In this document: piece after piece, positions 1-14,000 of the stretch | Layout of the letters: each line of letters starts with the position of its first letter | Numbering within the stretch: the stretch's first letter is position 1 | Source: Ustulina deusta | Taxonomy: Eukaryota > Ascomycota > Sordariomycetes > Xylariales > Xylariaceae | Length of the DNA stretch: 64,000 nt | Direction of reading: 5' to 3' | NCBI GenBank assembly: GCA_023159155.1 | Contig: JAJNNX010000072.1 | Span: forward strand, 1-64,000 | The notes under the pieces: generated by a model | Told to the model about the DNA's origin: nothing | Database searches by the model: none | The model's input: only the letters and a program-made list of their open reading frames with translations | Position numbers and translations under genes: made by a program

Positions 1-554
1 AAATCTTTATTAATATATAAGTATGCTTTAAAAATAAAAAAAGTTAGTACAAAGCTGTTTGGTCTAGCTATATTATTTAACGTTTTAATTGTTATTTATA
101 AAATTAATTTATTATTTGTTTATATGTTAATTCTTTTTTTTAAAAATATTATATATATGTTTTAGTAATTTATATGCTTGTTTTATTTTTTTGATTGCTT
201 AGTATACTTTAATAAGCATTTTATAGTATTATATATTTATTATTTTTATATATTTCCTAAATTTATTTAATAAAAAATTTATTTTTAAGTTATATATAAT
301 ATTATTAAAAAGTTTTTAATAAATATTAATCTAGCATTTATATAATACTTTTTATATATTTTATATAAACATAGATTTTAAAAAAATAGCTACTTAAAAT
401 AATATTATAGTATTAATTATATATAGTATATTTTAGTTCTTTATTTATATAATATTTATAACTATTTTATAGTTAAATTTATAATTATTTTTAATTATAA
501 ATTTAAAGTAGCATAAAGCTTTATTATATGTTTAGTAATAGTAATAGAACTTTT
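1..554 (-). mobile_element. Left part of older copia-like element, RIP-degraded
   Basis: This segment is homologous to 4,260-4,796 of the element to its right, in the same orientation; for example the stretch near 50-110 matches the one near 4,285-4,345 with mostly A/G and C/T differences. It stops at the 5-bp site ctttt (550-554), where the younger element begins. Its continuation is found again from 7,931, so it is the left half of a transposon split by a nested insertion. No open reading frame survives. Base composition is extreme: 241-300 has 3 G/C in 60. Confidence 0.7.
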
Positions 555-841
555 TATTAAATAAGCTATGTACGATATTATACGTAAAAACAAATAAACG
601 CGCGTTAACAGAATGTACTGTATTATACTATATTTAAATCTTGTACCGAAAGAGAAAAAAAAAAGAATGCTTCGTACGAAACAGAATTCCTTTTAAGGAA
701 AGAATTCTACTAGCGTACGAGCTAAAACAATAAAAGGAAATAAAGTCCCTATAGCCGATAGTCTCTATACAAAAACATCCGTTCACCTATACAATATACG
801 GATATACAATATGGTTATAACTAATGCTAGTTATTCTAATA
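555..841 (-). repeat. 3' LTR of nested copia element
   Basis: Aligns along its whole length with 7,644-7,930, sharing tattaaataagctat at one end and blocks such as gctaaaacaataaaagg inside. Differences are mainly C/T and G/A. It is the 3' LTR because the coding remnant is on the minus strand. Confidence 0.75.
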
Positions 842-3800
842 CTAGCTATTTTTTTTTTTAGTTACAACTGCTTATTATACAAAAAAAAAAAAAAAGTAAC
901 TATATATTATACAATTAACTAGAATATATATATAATACTTTATTTAATAAGCGTATCGATTAGATTAGCAATCTAGCTTTATATATAATAGTTAAGTTAT
1001 TTAGTTGTTTGTTTTAAATATAATTGCAAAAAATAGGATTATAAGGCTAATGTTCTAATTATATAATTAGCTAAAAATATAAGCTAAAAGTTACTTAGTA
1101 GCTATTTAAGTTAAAGTTAAACTAAATACTTTTAATTTATATACTAGCAAGGTTTATAATTAGCTAGCTTGTTTAGTTAGTAAGCTTTATATAGGCAATT
1201 ATTAGTTAAAACTTTTGGTGTAATACGTATATAGCTAAGTTAACAAACATTTTTTGTATAAAAAAAATATAAAAGTAAGCAGATATATATTACTTTATAT
1301 AAAAAAAACGCAAAAATAGTAAGCAAGTATATATTGTTTTATATAAAAAAAACATAAAAGTAAGCAAATATATATTAGTTTATACGTAAAAAAGCCCAAG
1401 CATAAAAAATACTTAAGTTTTTTGCTGTTTTTTATTCTTTATTACTTTTATAATTCATTGCTTTATATATTGGTCCGTTTATATATATATATTTATATAA
1501 TAGACGCTATCTAGCTATTTAATAATAGTAGTTGCGTATTTACTATTATTAAATAAAAGCCCGGATATAATATTGTATTATTACTAACAAACAATCTAAA
1601 CAATTATTGCTTTTTTGCTACGTTATATATTAACGTAAATATTTGTTTTTGTTTTATATAGTATATTTGTATATATTACTAATATATTAGCTTTTTGTAC
1701 GTAAGCTAATAAAGCTTACGTTACTGCTTTGTCTTTAGTTAATATTTAGATTTAAGTATTGTTAACTAAGCTATTTACGCTTATAATTATATAAATCTTT
1801 TGTTACAAGGGTTATTTTTATATAGTTTTTATTTAGTTATGTAGTATTACTATTGCTACTTATACATAAAATATTTATATAGCTTATAGTAGCTTTTTGT
1901 TTTATAGCTATTGTTAGATTATTAGATTTTAGCGTAATATTTGTGCTATATATGTATAGCAATTATATAATACTTAATATAGTTATTATATATAAAAAAA
2001 AAGAAGTTTTGTAAGGAAAGGGGGGAAATTTTTAGTTATATAATAAAAAAATAAATATTTGGAAAGAAATAAAGTAAAGTTTATATTGTTTTTATTTAGA
2101 GTTAATATATTATATATTGTTTTTATTATTTTGACTTTTTTTTTTTTTATAAATGCTATACTTATATAATAATTTTTTATATTTGTTTAACGAATGTTTT
2201 AATTTGTATAGTTAGCTTGTTTGTTAAAACAAAGGTTTTTAATGCCTAGTTCGGCGTTTGTTTTATAAACGTATTAGCTAGGTTGTTTTTTTTGTTAATT
2301 TATTATACTTTAAAAAAAAAATTTTTTTGTATAACTTATAAAAAAATATAATATTAATTATTAATTATTTTTTTTATGTTATATCTAGCTTTATTAAATA
2401 ATTATATAATAACTTTAAGTTTAAACATAAAATAGCTAGGATTAAAAGCAATTTTAGTAAGGCTATAATCTTTTAAAATATTGTATAAAAAGTAATAGCG
2501 CTATTAAATTTATTAATTATGCTATATAATTTATTTGTAAGTATGTTTTTGGTTATTTGTTTATATTTATTTAAGTTCTAATATATAATATTGTTTTTAA
2601 TTTTAAAACTCAAATTTTTTTTTATATAGTGCTTTATGCCTAGTATAATAATAAATTTAAACTAAAAAGTTATATCTATATTGTTTATAAATAATCTATC
2701 TATAAAAATAAATAGTTTTGTATAGTATAAATTAAATAATATAAATATTAAATTGTAATTACGGTTATTTATTTGCTATTAAATCTTTTTGTTTAAATTT
2801 TTAATATTGTATAGTATAAGGGCTATTATTTAGGCAGCAATATATAAATTATATATTGCTTCTAGCTAGTAAATATTGCTAATATATATCTTTTTTGCTT
2901 GTTATAAAATATATTGCTAAGTAAAATTAGCTATATAAGGGTTAACTAGGTCTAGTTAGTTTATTTAGCTTTTTTAAGTTAAAGTAATCTTTTTTTTAAA
3001 TAATAGTATAATTTGTTTATTATTAAACTTTATAAAGTAGTTTTACCGAAGTGCTTTTTTTGGCTTTATATAAAACTTAGCTTATTAGAATTTATTTTTT
3101 TTTTTTTTTAAAAAGCCTAGGGTTGCAAAGCTAAACATATCGTCCGTTTATAAGTTAGTAATACTAAAGTTATATAATAGGTTTTTTATAAACAAAAAAT
3201 ATAAGTTGTATATAAAGATAATTATTTTTAGTTTTTTGTAGTAGTGCTAGTAATATGTTTTAAACTAGTATAGCTCTGATTTTGCAAATCTATATAGTAA
3301 TTATATGATTTAAAAAATTATTCTATTAAAATATTTTGATTTTAGTTCGGATAATAGTTATACAATAATTTTTTTGGCTAGTTTGTTTTTTAACTATACG
3401 TACGCTTATATAATATTTTAGAGCTCGCTTAAAATATTAAAATTATAGATTAAAAAAAGGCCTAGTACAAAAAATAGTTACTAGTTTATTTGTTAGATTA
3501 TAAGCAACTAAATAAAAACTATTTTTTTATTTTTATTATTATAGCTTTATATAACAAATCGGGATTTTTTGTATAGCTTAGTTATTTTTTTTTTGATCTT
3601 TTATATAAGCTAGGACTTAAAAATCTAGATATTATTATGCTTAGCCGGGTTATATTTTATAAATTAAAATATGCCTCGTACAATAAGGTTGTTAATTTTT
3701 GTAGCGTTCGATTTTTTAAATAGTCCGCTAGGTATATTAATTATACTGTTTTTGCGTAATTTGATAGCTAGGGCATAGTTCTGTTTTTTTTTAAAAGTTA

Positions 3801-5579
3801 GGAATAGCTAGCTAATTTATTATATAAAAGTTATAAAAAATTGTATGGCTTTCTAGAGGTATCCTTGTTTTTTTTATATATTAGGCTTTTAAAAAGGTTA
3901 TATATTTTTTACTTTTTTGTTTTAATTGTTTAAAGGTATTTTTTTAATTATATAGTAATAAAGCTTAATTTAAGTTTATTTAAATTATATTAGGCTATTT
4001 GTTAAATTAATAATTATATTTAATTTTTTAATAGATTTTATTTTATATGGTCTGTTTTAGCTTTTTTTTTTTTGCTATACTAAGACTTTGTTTTAGAAAA
4101 AAAACAATAGTATATTATATAAAACTGGTCTATTACGCTAATTAATTGTACGGTTAATTTTAACTTTTGTTTTTTTTTTGTATAATATTTTTATAGCTTT
4201 TTTTATAGCTTTTGCTCTTTATATAATGTTAGGCAAAGGGGGTAAGTTCTAGTTAACTTTAAAATATATTTTAAAAACTAAAAAGGTTAGTACAAGGCTA
4301 TTTGGCCTAGCGGTATTATTTAAAGCTTTAATTGTTATTTGTAAAATTGATTTGTTTTTTATATAATAATTAATTTTAGTTTTTAATATATTATATATAT
4401 AGCAGAATAGGCTATATGCTTTTTTAATTTTGCCTATTGCTTAGTATGCTTTAATAGGTATTATATAATATTAAAAGCTTATAATTCTAGCTTAGTTCTA
4501 AAACTTTTTAAACAAAAAGTTTATACTTGGGTTATATATAATATTATTAAAAGGTTTTTAGTATATATTAATCCAATATTTATATAGTGCTTCTTAAGCG
4601 TTTCGTACAAATATTAATTTAAAAAATATTACTGCTTAGAACAATATAGCAATATTAATTATATAAAAAACTTATTTATTATTTATTTATATAATATTAA
4701 TTATTATTTTATAGTTAAAATTGCAATTATTCTTAATTAAAAACTTAAAACGTTAAAGTATTTGTTTATATAACTAGCAATAATAGCAGAACTTCTGGAT
4801 TTTTTCTAAAATTAAGTAGTTAATATTATATTTTACATAACTAAGCATTTTATATAGTTTTTTTATATAAAAGTATCTAAATCGGTAGTAAAGCTATTAT
4901 AGTTTTATTTCTATAAAAAATATACTAGTTTTGTGCGGTCTAATATTAAAGAATAAATATTTTTATTTATATATAATAAGGATAGTTTTGCTATTTTTTT
5001 ATATAATAATATTTTTTATATTATTAAAATATATTTATAGGCGATTAGTATTTTTTAAAAAAAATAAAAATAGTGTTAGGCTGTTTAAAATATAATATAT
5101 TGTTATATTAAAGATATTTTTTATTTATATAGTATTTATAGCTAAGATTATATTACTATTGCCAAACCTAATATATATAGTTTTTAGTATCTAATTAATT
5201 TTTATATAAAGGTATAATCTAATATAAGCTTTTAGTTATGCTTTTTTTACTATTAAATAGTTCAAAACGCCTATATTTTATAGTTTGTTTTAGTATTCTA
5301 TATAATATTAGTTATTTAAAATAAACTAGTTGGACGGAATGTTTATTTTATAGTTCTAAATGTTTTTTTTAGTTATATAGTATATAAACGTATTATTTAT
5401 TAAGAATTAAGTAGATTAACTTTTAAATTTTTTATTTAAATTTTTATTATTTTTATTTAATTCTAGGTACTTTTTATATTTTGTTAGGTATATTAAGAAC
5501 TTTTCAAGTATAAGTTTAATATTATATATTATTTTATATAAGTTAAAATATTAGCTTTTTATACAAGCTTGTTTTTAAG

Positions 5580-5790
5580 AAGTATGTTTTGTTAACTAAC
5601 ATTTTTCTTTTTAATATATAAAGCATTTTTTGTTTGTATGGTTGCTTTTAAAGTTCTAGTTTTTTAAGTAGTCTTGTTGTATGTTTGGCTTGCTTAATGA
5701 TCTAGGAAATCTAGGTTGGTAGCCTTTTATATAATAATTTTGGTTATATTTCCTGTTAGTAAAATAGGCATTATTGTTTTGTACGAAATG
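5580..5790 (-). pseudogene. Gag zinc-knuckle region of copia element, RIP-mutated
   Basis: Minus-strand translation gives KKCFIY*KEKC*LTKHT, which fits the C-F-V-C-x-K-x-x-C-W-S-T-x-H-T pattern familiar from fungal copia Gag proteins. The second Cys has become Tyr (TGT to TAT), and the position of the conserved Trp is a stop (TGG to TAG). Both are G-to-A changes, as expected from RIP. Upstream in the same frame is a basic, Asn/Gln-rich stretch of about 40 residues. The equivalent region of the older element at about 8,650-8,745 carries the same remnant with further stops. Confidence 0.65.
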
Positions 5791-7643
5791 CTTTGGCATA
5801 TTGTCTGTTGCTACCTGAATATATGCTTGGAGGTTAAAAAAGAAACTTTTATACGTTGGCTTTTGGAATATAAGTGCTATAGCTAGTTCGGGTACTCCTT
5901 AATATGCTTATATAATAGTTATACCTAGTTAGATTTCTTTTTAGTAGCTTACGCCGAATGCTCGCTATACTTTCGTAAGTTTATTAATTATAAGTTCTAG
6001 TACTTCGTGCAGTATTAATTCTGGGGTTTTTTTATTTATTTATATAAATATAATTAAAATCTAGTTAGCCCAGTACTAATTATAGTTTATATTATTATTA
6101 AAATAACTATTTATTATATAATAGATTTTATACTATATTTTTTTTAGTTTAATATAATATATATAATATTTTTTTATAAAGTTTTTTAAAATATTTAAAA
6201 ATATAGCATAGTATTAATCTTTTATTATTTCGAGCTATTAATAAATGTTTATAAATAAGCATGCTTTATTATAAAGTAAGTTATATAAATAGCTTATATA
6301 GTTTTTTTTTTTTTTTTATATTTTTAAAAAAGTAGTATATTTTTTAGATAAGAGTGGTTTGTTTTGTATGTTTTTTATAAAAAGTAAATCTAAAAAAAAA
6401 CTATTTAATATAGGTTTTAGTGTTATATAAAGGTATACTTGTGGTACAGGGGTCTAAAAGGGGTTATAAACTATAGAGTATTTATATATTAGTTAGAAGT
6501 TTGGTTTGTAGCTTATTTTTAATATATAATTATATATTATTTCTAGCGTATGCTAGGTTTTTATAGTTAGTTATATATGCTTAAAGTTTTAGTTTTTGTA
6601 GGGTTAGAATTATATATTTTAAATAGATATTAATTTAGGCTATATAGGTTCCGGTTGTTTAATTTTTGGTTTTAGTTCTGTTTATATAATAGGTTGAGGG
6701 GTTAAAGTAAGCTAAAAGGTTTTTTAGAAAGTAGCTCGGAGTTGTTAACTAGGTATAAAAAAAACTAATAGTTATTATATAATAAATATTTGGGTTGTTT
6801 GGGTTAGAAATCCTAAAGATTTAATAATTTTAAATTTGCTTTGTATAATTGTAATAAATTGTTTATAAGCTACGTTTTTTTTAACTAGCTTTTATATGTT
6901 TTTTTTTTTAACTATTATTATAAATTTTATATATATATTTTAGTAAATTATATAAAAATAATCTATTATTTATTTTTTAAAGTTTTTTTTAAATATTTTT
7001 TAAAATAATTATTTAAACTTTTTTATGTTTTAATATTTAATAAATTAGTAAGCAAACTATATATTTATTATAATTTTATTTATATAAAATTTATTAAAAT
7101 TTTTGTTTTAAAAATTAAAGTTAATATAGTTTTGTATAGTTTTTGTATTAATACTAATATTTTCGGCAAGTTTTTTATATATAAAGTTTAAGCGTAACTT
7201 AGTAGATTTTGCTAAAATATTTAGTACTTTTTGTGTTATAGTGAAGTAAAAAGGGGGGAAAAAAGGGAAAAAAATTAAAAAGTTTGTTTAGCTATTATAT
7301 AATAATATAGTTAGAAGTAGTATAATTATGTGCTATTTTTTTTTTTTTATATAATATTTTGTTAGTCCAAAAAAAAAAGTTATATTATATAATAAAAAAA
7401 TAAATCTTTTTATTTTTTATATAACAAGCAAATATTTTGTTAGTTTAAAAAAAAAAATTATATTTGTTTTATTTTTAAATAATATATATTAACTAATTCA
7501 AAAAAATAATTATTATATAGTAAAAAAATAAAGTATAATATAAAGTTTTTTCTATTTATAAAAAGCTTAGCTTTATTTTTATTTTTGCTAATTTGTAATA
7601 CTTTTGTAGTTGGGTTAAAAATGCTTTAGTAACTACTAATTAA

Positions 7644-7930
7644 TATTAAATAAGCTATATATAATATTGTACATAAAAACAAATAAACGTACGTTAATAG
7701 AATATATTATATTGTACTATATTTAAATTTTGTACTAAAAAAAAAAAAAAAAAGAATGTTTTATATAAAACAGAATTCTTTTTAAGAAAAAAATTCTGCT
7801 AGCGTACAAGCTAAAACAATAAAAGGAAATAAAGTTCTTACAGCTAATAATCTCCGTACGAAAATATCTGTTTACCTGCGCGATGCGCGGGTGCACGATA
7901 TAGTTATAACCAATGCTAGTTATTCCAACA
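7644..7930 (-). repeat. 5' LTR of nested copia element
   Basis: Right-hand copy of the 287-bp direct repeat. On the minus strand it begins TGTTGGAATAACTAGC, a typical TG-initiated LTR start. It retains more G/C than its partner, including the local block gcgcgatgcgcggg near 7,878-7,891. Confidence 0.75.
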
Positions 7931-10831
7931 CTTCTAAATTTTTTTTAAAATTAACTGCTTAACTTTATATTTTATATAAGTTAATATTTTATATAATCTT
8001 TTTATATAAAAATATTTAAAACATTTATATAAGCGCTATAGTTTAACTTTAATAAAATAGCTAGCTATTTTATATAAATAAATATTTAAAAAAAAGTAGC
8101 TTTATTTATATATAATAAAAAGGGTACTTTTGTTTTTTTATATAATAATATTTTTTATATTATTAAAATAAGCTTTTAAGCAGTTTATATTTTTTAATAA
8201 AAATAAAAACAAAATAAAAATATTTAATATATAAAAAATTATATAACTAATTTTATTATTAATCTTTATTAAAGCTTATTTTAGTTATTTTAAATATTTA
8301 TATAATTTTTATATTAGGGTTTTTTTATATATATGTTTTTATTTATAGTTTTTTTATAGTTAAAAATTTCAAAGCATTTATATTTTAAATAATACTTTAG
8401 TACTTTATATAATATTAATTATTTAATATAAATTAATTTAAAAGATAGTTTATTATTATTGCTTAAATATTTTTTTAAGTTATATAATATATAAATATAT
8501 TATTTATAATATATTATACTATATTTTTATTATATATATTAAAACTTTTTTTATTATTATTATATAAGTTTAAATAATCTTTATATTTAGTAAAATAAAT
8601 AAAAAGTTTTACTAAAATTAGTTTATTATTAAATATTATTTTGTATATATTAAAATATTAGCTTTTTATATAAGCTCTTTTTTAAAAAGTATAGTTTATT
8701 AATTAATATTTTTTTTTTAGTAAATAAAGCATTTTTTGTTTATATAAACATTTTTTTAGGAATAAGTATTTGTATGATTTTGGCTGGAGTATTATTTTTA
8801 AAAATTGCAAAAGTATTATTTAGTACTTTTATATTATACAAGGTAACAATTAATATAGTTATATTGCCTGTTTATATAATAAATATTTTCTACTTTTTGT
8901 ACGAAATGTTTGTTTGATAAGTTGCCTTTAACTCAAAAGTACAAACAAAAATTAGAAAAAAAACCTTTAAATATAAGTTTTTAAAAAATAAGTGCTGTTT
9001 TAAATTCTAGTATACTTTTATATATTTATATAATAGTTGTACTAAAGTATATTTTTTTTAAATATTTTATTTTAAATACTTTTTATATTTTTTATAGCTT
9101 ATTAATTATAATTTTTAATACTTTATATAAAAAAAAGTTTTTTTTTTGTTTATATATTTATATAAAAATAATATTAATTTAGTTTATTTAATACTAGTTA
9201 TAGTTTATAACTATATTAAAATATAAGTTTATAATATTATATGTTTTTTTTTATATATAATCGGAACTAATATAATATATATAGTAGTTTTTTATATAAT
9301 TAGTTAGAATAGCTAAAAATATTATATAAAACTATTTTTTTATAATTTTTATTTTATAATAAAAGTTAATAAACTATTATATTTTGTTATAAAGCAAATT
9401 GTATAGCTTTTTAAAATAGTTTTTTTTTTTTTGCTAAGTTTTTAGAAATATTTAGTATTTTGCTACTAAAATAATCCTATTCTAAATATTATATATAAGT
9501 AGGATCTAAATACAAAATATAAATATTTTTATATTTAGTATTATATAAAATATTAATTGCTTAAAAGTTTATAGGAAATATTATAGAACTAGGTATTTTA
9601 TTATATATTAGAAATATAGCATATTTTTAGTTTATATAACTAGGTTATTAATTAATATAAAAAATAAGTAATATTTTTTAAAAGTATATTTTTAATGCTT
9701 TATTGTTATATAGTAGTATATTATTCTAAGTTAAAAGTTTTTTTAAAATTATATCTTAGTTTTAAAAATAAATACTATAGAACTATTTTATTATATAAGA
9801 AAGTTTTTATCATTATAGTTTTAATTAAAAAATTGCTAATTTAAAATAAAAAATACAAATAATATTTAAAATTATTATATAAAAAATTCAAATTTATATA
9901 TTAAAATATATTTATTTTTTATATAAAATATATTATATATTTTTATAATAATTTTATTATTAATTATTTATAATATTTATAATTTAGCTAACTTAATATT
10001 TTTTATTAGTATTTTTTAAAAATCTTTTAGTTTATATAAAGTTTAATTATATTTAATATATAAATATATAACTTATATATTAATTTTTTTTTTAGTTGCT
10101 ATATAAAAGTTATATAAAATATTATTATATATATAAAAATTAATTGTTTTTTATATAGTAGCTAAAAAAATACTAATATATTTAGTAATTTTTTTAGCTA
10201 TAAACTTATATAAAAAGTTAATTAAAAATATTAATAGTTATTTTTTAAAAACTTTAGTATTTTTATATGTTTGTTTTTAATAGCTTTTATATAATTAGCT
10301 ATTATTTAATATATTTATAAATATAAAAAATATAAAAAAAGTTTAATTATAATATAAACTTTTATATAATTTATATAATAATAATCAAAAAATAATATAA
10401 TTGTATATTATTAATTATATTTTTATATAAAAGCTAAACTAAAGTACAAATAAGTAATTAATTTTTTTTTTTTATTAGCTTACTACTAAAAAAACTAAAA
10501 TATAATATAGAATATACGGTCCGTATAACTAAGTTAAAATTCTGTTTTTATTTTTGCTAATTTATATTTTTTAACCAAAAATACTAATTAGTATTAAGTA
10601 GCTAGAAAATATAATATTGTATGTAACAAAAAAATAAAATAAATAACTATATATATTGATCTATTTTTTTAACTATCTATACAAAGATAAAACCTTTGTA
10701 CGGAGGATTTTTATATAGTAAAAAAATTCTATATATATATACCGCTTATACAATTGGACCAATTAGCCAATTGCTAGTGTTGTACGAATAGTCTTATATA
10801 TAGTTGGTAGTAGCCTTGTGCGCAGTCAACA
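7931..10831 (-). mobile_element. Right part of older copia-like element, RIP-degraded
   Basis: Co-linear with 4,797-7,643 of the nested element. Shared landmarks are tttttgtacgaaatg (about 5,778 and 8,895), the Gag knuckle remnant (about 5,600 and 8,700) and tactaattagtattaa near the LTR junction (about 7,634 and 10,580). It ends in a different LTR, about 10,587-10,831, whose minus-strand start is TGTTGACTGCGC rather than TGTTGGAATAAC. The host element is therefore a related subfamily rather than an identical copy. Confidence 0.65.
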
Positions 10832-13601
10832 CTATTATTACAACAATTATTTTATTTTTAGTTATTCTAGTTGCTTTATTTTTATAACTTAATAATAATA
10901 ATTTAATTTGCTATAATTAACTTTATTTGTAATAAAATATTCTAAAATCTTAATATTTTTAATTAAAGTTTTATTATTATAAAATATTATTATTTTTATA
11001 ATTTAGCTAGTTTTACTAGAACTAGTTAATATTAACTACTTTTTATTTTTTTTATTTTTTTTTTTAAATATAATATTTAATTTTAAATATAATTATTATT
11101 ATTTTTTTAGTTAATACTAGTTATTTTTTTTTTGTTTTTTTAAATATTTAGTAATAATTTATTTTATTACTAGTTTTAATACAAGTTTTTATAGCTTAAA
11201 TAATAATAAGTTCTATAATTATATTAATAATTATAAATTTTTAGTATTTTTTTAAGCTTTGTTATACTTATAAATTTTTATAATATAAATTTTAATACGC
11301 TTTTTTTATATAATATCTTTTATTATATATTTATAAATAAACAGCTAAGCGTTTATTATATTTAATTAAATATTTTATTTTTTAATTAGGGCTTTTATAA
11401 ATATTAATAAGGTTGCTTTATATTTTGCTATATCTTTTTTAAATAATTATTAAAACTACTATTATAGTACGTTTTTTTATAGCTACTATAATAAACTTAT
11501 TTTTCATATTGCTTTATTTTTTAAAACATTAAACCTAAAAATAAATGTTTATATAGTTAGTACTTTTATTTTTATAAAGAATTATATAACTTTTGCTAGA
11601 TTCTTTTAGTATATTAGGCCAAAAATATCTAATTTTTAATAGCTTTACTATTAAAAAGCTTATATAGTTTGTTATAAATAACTGTTTTGCTATAATAAAA
11701 CTTTATTTTTAAATTATATTTAAGGATTATTAAATAATAATAATAAACTAGGTTATATTATAAAATATTTTAACTATTTATAAATTAATATTAGTTATAT
11801 TTATTAAGTTCTAATTTATAATAGTAGTTTTTTTTTACTATTAAATAAATTTAAACTTTTTTATTAATATAATTATTAGTTTTTTTAAATAAGCTAGCTT
11901 TTTTTTAGTTTCTAATTATTAATAAATATAACTTTTTAAAATCTAAAGTTCTTATTTATAAAAATAGTTATTTAGTTCTTTATTAACTATAATTTTATAA
12001 AAAGTTTTTTTAATTTTAGTATAAGTATTATTAAAAATATTGTTTAACTACTACTTTTTAAATATTAGCTTTTTTATAAAATCTAGTTCTTTATTTTTAT
12101 TAAAAAAGCGGTCGAAAGTATTAAAAGTTTTTTAGTTCCAGTCCAATTAAATAACTTTAATAAAAATATATTTATATATATTACTTTTATATTTAATATT
12201 TTAGTAATTAAAATTATTAAACAAAAAATTTTAAATTTATTTAATTTAAATTAAAACAAGCAATATTATATATATTAATTTTATTTTAATATTTAATTTA
12301 TTTATTTTTTTAATTTTTATAACTATATTATTATATTATAATTTATTTAAAGTATTATTTTTTATACTAGTTCTAACATTTAGTTATAAAATTAATATAT
12401 TTAATTTTTTTTATAATATAGCAAATAATAATTATTATTCTTAAAGCAAAACTAAAATATTTTATGCTTTTTTTTTTTTTATATTGCTATATAGTTGCTA
12501 GGGCTTAAACTTGTAAAAAGTTAAAAATTAAAACATAACTATTTAGTTGCTAAGTTTAGCTATAATAATTATTTAAACTTAAGTTAATAACTAAAATATA
12601 ATAACTTATTAATTTTGTTTGTATTAAACTAAATATAAAAGTATTATAGCTAAGTATAACTTTATTAAAATCTTATTAGTAATAAATAGTTTAACAAACC
12701 TAAATATATATATTTCCTGCAACACAAAAATCAAAAGTTTGGGTTAATAAGTAAGCACTACTTATTATAGCGATTTAGTTACTTATTAAATATAACAATT
12801 ATTATATAAAATATAAATAAATAATCTTTTTTTTTCTAAGTATAAAATCATAAGGACGTCTACCTACTTATAAACATAATAAACATATTTATAGCTATAG
12901 CTAATATATCTATAGTTATGCCTATCAGTTATATTTTTAATTTATTTAATAAATCTAACTATTGTTTTTAATTAAAAATATATAAAAAAATAAAAAACTA
13001 TAGCATTAAATTATTTAAAAAAGTTATAATTTTAATAATATTTAATATATAACTTAAAAGTTTTAAAATATATTAATTAAGCTTAATTAATTTTATAAAA
13101 CTTATAAAAAAGTTTTTAAGCTTTTTATATAACTATAAAAATAATAATAAGGCAGTATATTATAAAAAAACTATATAAACTTAATATTATTAATAATTTT
13201 AAATTAAAACTATATTTAAACTTTTAATTTTAAAAAAATTAATATAATAATTAATATAATTTTAATAGAACTTATAAAAACTTTGGATCTATATCGCAAT
13301 AAAATAAAAAACTTATATATAGATTAATTTATAGCTTTATAGTTATATATATAAAGTCTATATTTATCTACTTTATAAATTTTGTTTTTTTTAGCTTAGA
13401 GTCTTTGTTTATAGTATTAATAAACTAGCTATAAAAGCTTTATTTAACTAATTATAATAATTATTATTTAGACCTAGTTTATAACATAAACATTTTATTT
13501 TTATTAATACACCTAGCTAGTCTAGTTTTATATAATAATATTATTTATTTTGTATTTAGTTAAAATAAAAATAAAAGCATTTATATTTTAACTAAAAAAG
13601 T
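10832..13601. other. Unresolved A+T-rich RIP-mutated DNA
   Basis: No reading frame and no protein motif is recognisable on either strand. The composition matches the flanking transposon remnants, so the simplest reading is further mutated repeats whose family cannot be named by eye. Confidence 0.6.
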
Positions 13602-14000
13602 TTAAAGTAATATAAATAAATTATATAAATAATTACTTAATTAAGCTATATAATAGCTATGCTAATAATAATAAAATACTATAAAAAACATTTTTAATAC
13701 TAGCTAAAAGATTTATTAGTATTATATACGTTAAGCAATAAAAATTGATTTTTTTATATTTAATACGTTTAATTAATAGATTTCTTAAAAAATAATAATA
13801 ATAACTATATTAAAAAGTGTAAGTTTAGCTTATTTTTTAATATATAAGCACTACTATATTAAGATTAACTATAAGTAATTATTTATAAATGTCTATTTTA
13901 ATATATTTAACTTTTTTAAAACAAGCTATATTTCTTTTTTATTAAGCTATATAAAGTGCTTATATAAGATAGTTATAATAATATCTCTTAACCCTTAGTT
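13602..14000. mobile_element. RIP-destroyed copy of the 433-bp TIR element
   Basis: Aligns with 24,656-25,000 in the same orientation. Over the first 30 aligned positions there are 16 differences, and every one is G-to-A (13) or C-to-T (3) relative to the better preserved copy. The match continues through gctatgcta (about 13,659) and the block around 13,680-13,900. The right boundary is approximate. Confidence 0.7.

Larger units (their letters stand above)
555..7930 (-). mobile_element. Ty1/copia-like LTR retrotransposon, RIP-inactivated
   Basis: Two direct repeats of about 287 bp (555-841 and 7,644-7,930) bracket 6.8 kb of A+T-rich DNA. Read on the minus strand, the right LTR starts TGTTGGAATAACTAGC; the left one reads TATTAGAATAACTAGC, so both differences are G-to-A. 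Flanking 5-bp sites are ctttt (550-554) and cttct (7,931-7,935), a target duplication differing by one C-to-T change. The uninterrupted target is visible in the homologous stretch at 792-796 past 4,000 (cttct at 4,792-4,796). A Gag-like zinc knuckle lies at 5,580-5,780 on the minus strand, giving the orientation. Every reading frame is closed by stops. Pol domains were not resolved by eye. Confidence 0.8.

Noticed and set aside
1..600. Subtelomere or mitochondrial DNA as cause of the A+T richness
   Set aside because: No telomere repeats and no mitochondrial genes; transition-biased repeat copies indicate RIP instead.
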